Below are positions 61,931 through 64,000 of a stretch of 64,000 nt of DNA, piece by piece. Position 1 is the first letter of the stretch, and each line of letters opens with the position of its first letter. The notes beneath the pieces were generated by a model. It had not been told where the DNA came from. It did no database searches and was given only the letters and a program-made list of their open reading frames with translations. This DNA comes from Chamaecrista fasciculata (Eukaryota; Streptophyta; Magnoliopsida; Fabales; Fabaceae): NCBI GenBank assembly GCA_003254925.1, contig QANZ01023060.1, forward strand, positions 16,144-80,143. The letters run 5' to 3'. The translations under genes were made by a program, and so were the position numbers.

Positions 61931-62500
61931 ATATACATCATTTTAAACATCTTAGGCGCCCAAACATTATAGTAATCCTTTGGGACCCAACTTTACCTTT
62001 TTCACGATGGACAAGTGATATACATTATTTTAAACTTTTTAGGCATTCAGACGCCATACTGATCCTCCAGGACCCAACCTTACCCTTATCAGGAGGGACA
62101 AGTGATATACATCTTTTAAATATCCTAGGCGCCCAGACGTCATAGTGATCCTCTTAGACACAATCACATAAATCTTGGTGTACTTGTCTGACACTACAGT
62201 GACAAGTCACCATCAATCACATGCTCTAGTACCACCTACCACACCCCACTTTCTCTTTATAAATACATACTACAATACCACATCCCACTTTCTCTCTATA
62301 AATACATACTACAATACCCTAACCAGGTAAGTCATTCGTCTCCCTAGAATTTTTCACTCTCATCTCTTACACTCTCTAACTTGAGCTTCGGAGTGGATTC
62401 ACATAGGCCTTCCCTGTGCATCTTTCTTGTAGATTTCAAGTTTCTAGGTCTCACATGGCCTCCTTCAAGGAAATTGAAAGGTGAACTCCCTTGGACCAAC
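61931..62500 (+). repeat. Probable LTR-retrotransposon fossil (LTR-like segment)
   Basis: The segment has three tandem copies of an 87-bp unit (starting 61931, 62018 and 62105; shared TTAGGCGCCCAAAC-type and GGACAAGTGATATACAT motifs). Next is a 39-bp tandem pair, each carrying a TATA-like CTATAAATACATACTAC (62245 and 62284). After it comes TAACTTGAGCTTCGGAGTGG, a phrase typical of the transcribed part of plant Ty3/gypsy LTRs. No protein domains adjoin it. I read it as an isolated, broken LTR copy, with both limits uncertain. Confidence 0.45.
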
Positions 62501-63540
62501 TTTTGTGTTTTCATTTTATATAAATACAAGTTTTTATTTATGTTTGATTTATATTTATATTTCAAATTCTAAATTTTTATATAATAAATTTAAAGAAAAA
62601 ATCATGTATATATGATTTTGTAAGATTGAATACATATAATTTTTAAGTCATAAATAATATTATAAATATAAATTGTGTTTTAACACGGAATTTAAGTATC
62701 TTATATTTTTTTTTTGTCAAATATTTATGTATCTTAGATTGATCTTTCCCTTGTCGGTTTCTTATTTAAGAGTTATCGACTTGTTATAAAATTTATTTTT
62801 ATTTTTAATTGTTTATTAATCATCCACTTCCAAATATATATATCTATAGGACTTGATAATGAAGAAAAGACAAGGACCATTGGCAAAGTAGAAAAATGAA
62901 TGAAAACTATATTTTCCATTTACAAATTGAATTATTACCAGCACCTATATTTTTTACTATAAATTTATAACAACGACAATAATAATAAATGCTTTTTTAT
63001 TTTTAGTGATGAAGTTTAGGATAAACTGCTTTCTCCTATATTTGGAAATTGGAATGCTTATATAAAGTTATCTTCTTTGTTTTAAAGAGGGAAAGAATAC
63101 AAATATCCGCTTTATTTGATTTAATTATAAATAATTAAATACCCTCTAAATGATAAAGGTTGATGAATATCTTCTTGCACTTTCATTCCATATATTTATT
63201 TTTAACTCCAAATTGACACTTATCTTATAACCAAATTAAGTTGTTTTGTCATGTCAAGCTTCCACTTTTATATGCTAATATTCTATACGGATCTTGTTTA
63301 TTTTCCTTTCCTATCATCATAATCTTCCATATCTTCTTTTCCAAAACCCCTTAAAATTATTGAAGAGATATCAGGGATCTCTGTCAAACTATTAAATTAG
63401 TAGAAAGGTGTTAAAATAATGATGAATAATACAACTATATGCAAACTGCAAAGTAGTATCAGTATGTGCCGAAGTTCATAGTTATAATTAGGGGTTTTAA
63501 TGCAATTAGCAGCTAGCTGGGCCATAGTTAAATGAATTTG
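62501..63540. other. Intergenic, no gene seen
   Basis: Very AT-rich DNA with no open frame of interest. Confidence 0.5.
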
Positions 63541-63660
63541 TTTCNCAAAAAAAGTTAGGGGACCAAATTGAGACCTTTGCGAAAGTTAGGGGACCAAAAT
63601 TGCAACAAAAAAAGTTAGGGGACCAAATTGAGACCTTTGCGAAAGTTAAGGGACCAAAAT
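63541..63660. repeat. Tandem duplication, exact 60-bp period
   Basis: Two near-identical 60-bp copies, each with AAAGTTAGGGGACCAAATTG and CCTTTGCGAAAGTTA. A single N at 63545 lies at the head of the first copy, so the duplication could be an assembly artefact. Confidence 0.8.
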
Positions 63661-63876
63661 TGCACTTAGGCCAATAAAATATTATATAATATAAATTTAT
63701 ATGATTTTTCTTATAAAAATAAGAATGTTTTGTTTATTAATTTAAAGAAAATAAAGTGTTAATGAAACAAAAATAAAATAAGATAAATACATTGATATTT
63801 TATAAAAAATATAAATTTATATTTTATAATATTTTAAGAGTATCCAAGAGTATTTGTAGAATACTGATATAGGTAC

Positions 63877-63924
63877 ATCTATATCTATATCTATATCTAT
63901 ATCTATATCTATATCTATATCTAT
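63877..63924. repeat. Hexanucleotide microsatellite (ATATCT)n
   Basis: About eight perfect copies of the six-base unit ATATCT, running directly into the Helitron 5' end at 63920. Confidence 0.95.
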
Positions 63925-64000
63925 ACTATATTATATGTGTGAGTGTGCTTTTGGTTGGTCAAAAATAATTAAATTAAAAATTAAAAAAATAAGAAATAAA
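63920..64000 (+). mobile_element. Helitron 5' end, cut by the window edge
   Basis: Begins TCTATACTATATTATATGTG after an A, and continues through GTGCTTTTGGTTGGTCAAAA. It matches the minus-strand fragment ending at 39992 over about 80 bp, and similarity starts at the TC in both. It is the same family in the opposite orientation, and the rest lies outside the window. Confidence 0.55.

Overview
This window is nuclear DNA from a dicotyledonous plant. The evidence is AT-rich intergenic DNA, GT-AG introns with plant-like splice sites, TTTAGGG-type telomere-like motifs, and five host genes whose closest recalled relatives are Arabidopsis proteins: a group IId WRKY factor, the kinesin FRA1, the sphingolipid enzyme LCB1, the SUMO E2 SCE1 and an extracellular LRR protein of the LRX type. 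A sixth gene encodes a membrane-anchored SPRY-domain protein. I could not name the species. All exon boundaries were worked out by hand from splice consensus, reading phase and recalled family sequences, with no transcript data.

Layout. 1-4000 is intergenic, with a doubtful decayed gene on the minus strand and W-box motifs near the WRKY gene. 4063-5201 (+) is WRKY (3 exons, 319 aa). 7949-9160 (+) is an intronless LRR protein (403 aa). 12116-21428 (-) is FRA1-type kinesin-4 in 25 coding exons (1038 aa), all phases consistent. 21.5-29.3 kb is gene-poor and repeat-rich, including a hAT-type MITE with an 8-bp target duplication and a large unclassified repeat with a GC-rich duplicated core. 30480-35354 (+) is LCB1 (12 coding exons, 483 aa). 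36922-39862 is a non-autonomous Helitron carrying a telomere-like block, GC-rich minisatellites and the tail of a PIF1-like helicase. 40417-42346 (+) is SCE1 (5 exons, 160 aa). 44088-45912 (-) is the SPRY protein (2 exons, 486 aa).

From 46.9 kb to the end I recognise only mobile DNA: a damaged L1-type LINE (about 47.1-51.5 kb), a Mutator-like deletion derivative with inverted ends and a 221-base assembly gap (52.25-54.65 kb), a Stowaway MITE, a 779-bp foldback Mutator-like element, a GTGTC-rich element with an 8-bp duplication, a probable LTR-element fossil near 62 kb, and a second Helitron 5' end at the right edge.

The host genes are ordinary single-copy-looking loci and do not form a pathway or cluster. 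The less usual content lies in the mobile elements, mainly the minisatellite-bearing Helitron and the Mutator-like derivative with strong leader hairpins. I found no convincing wholly new system. Four single N bases and one N run mark probable assembly joins, and direct duplications beside two of them may be artefacts.
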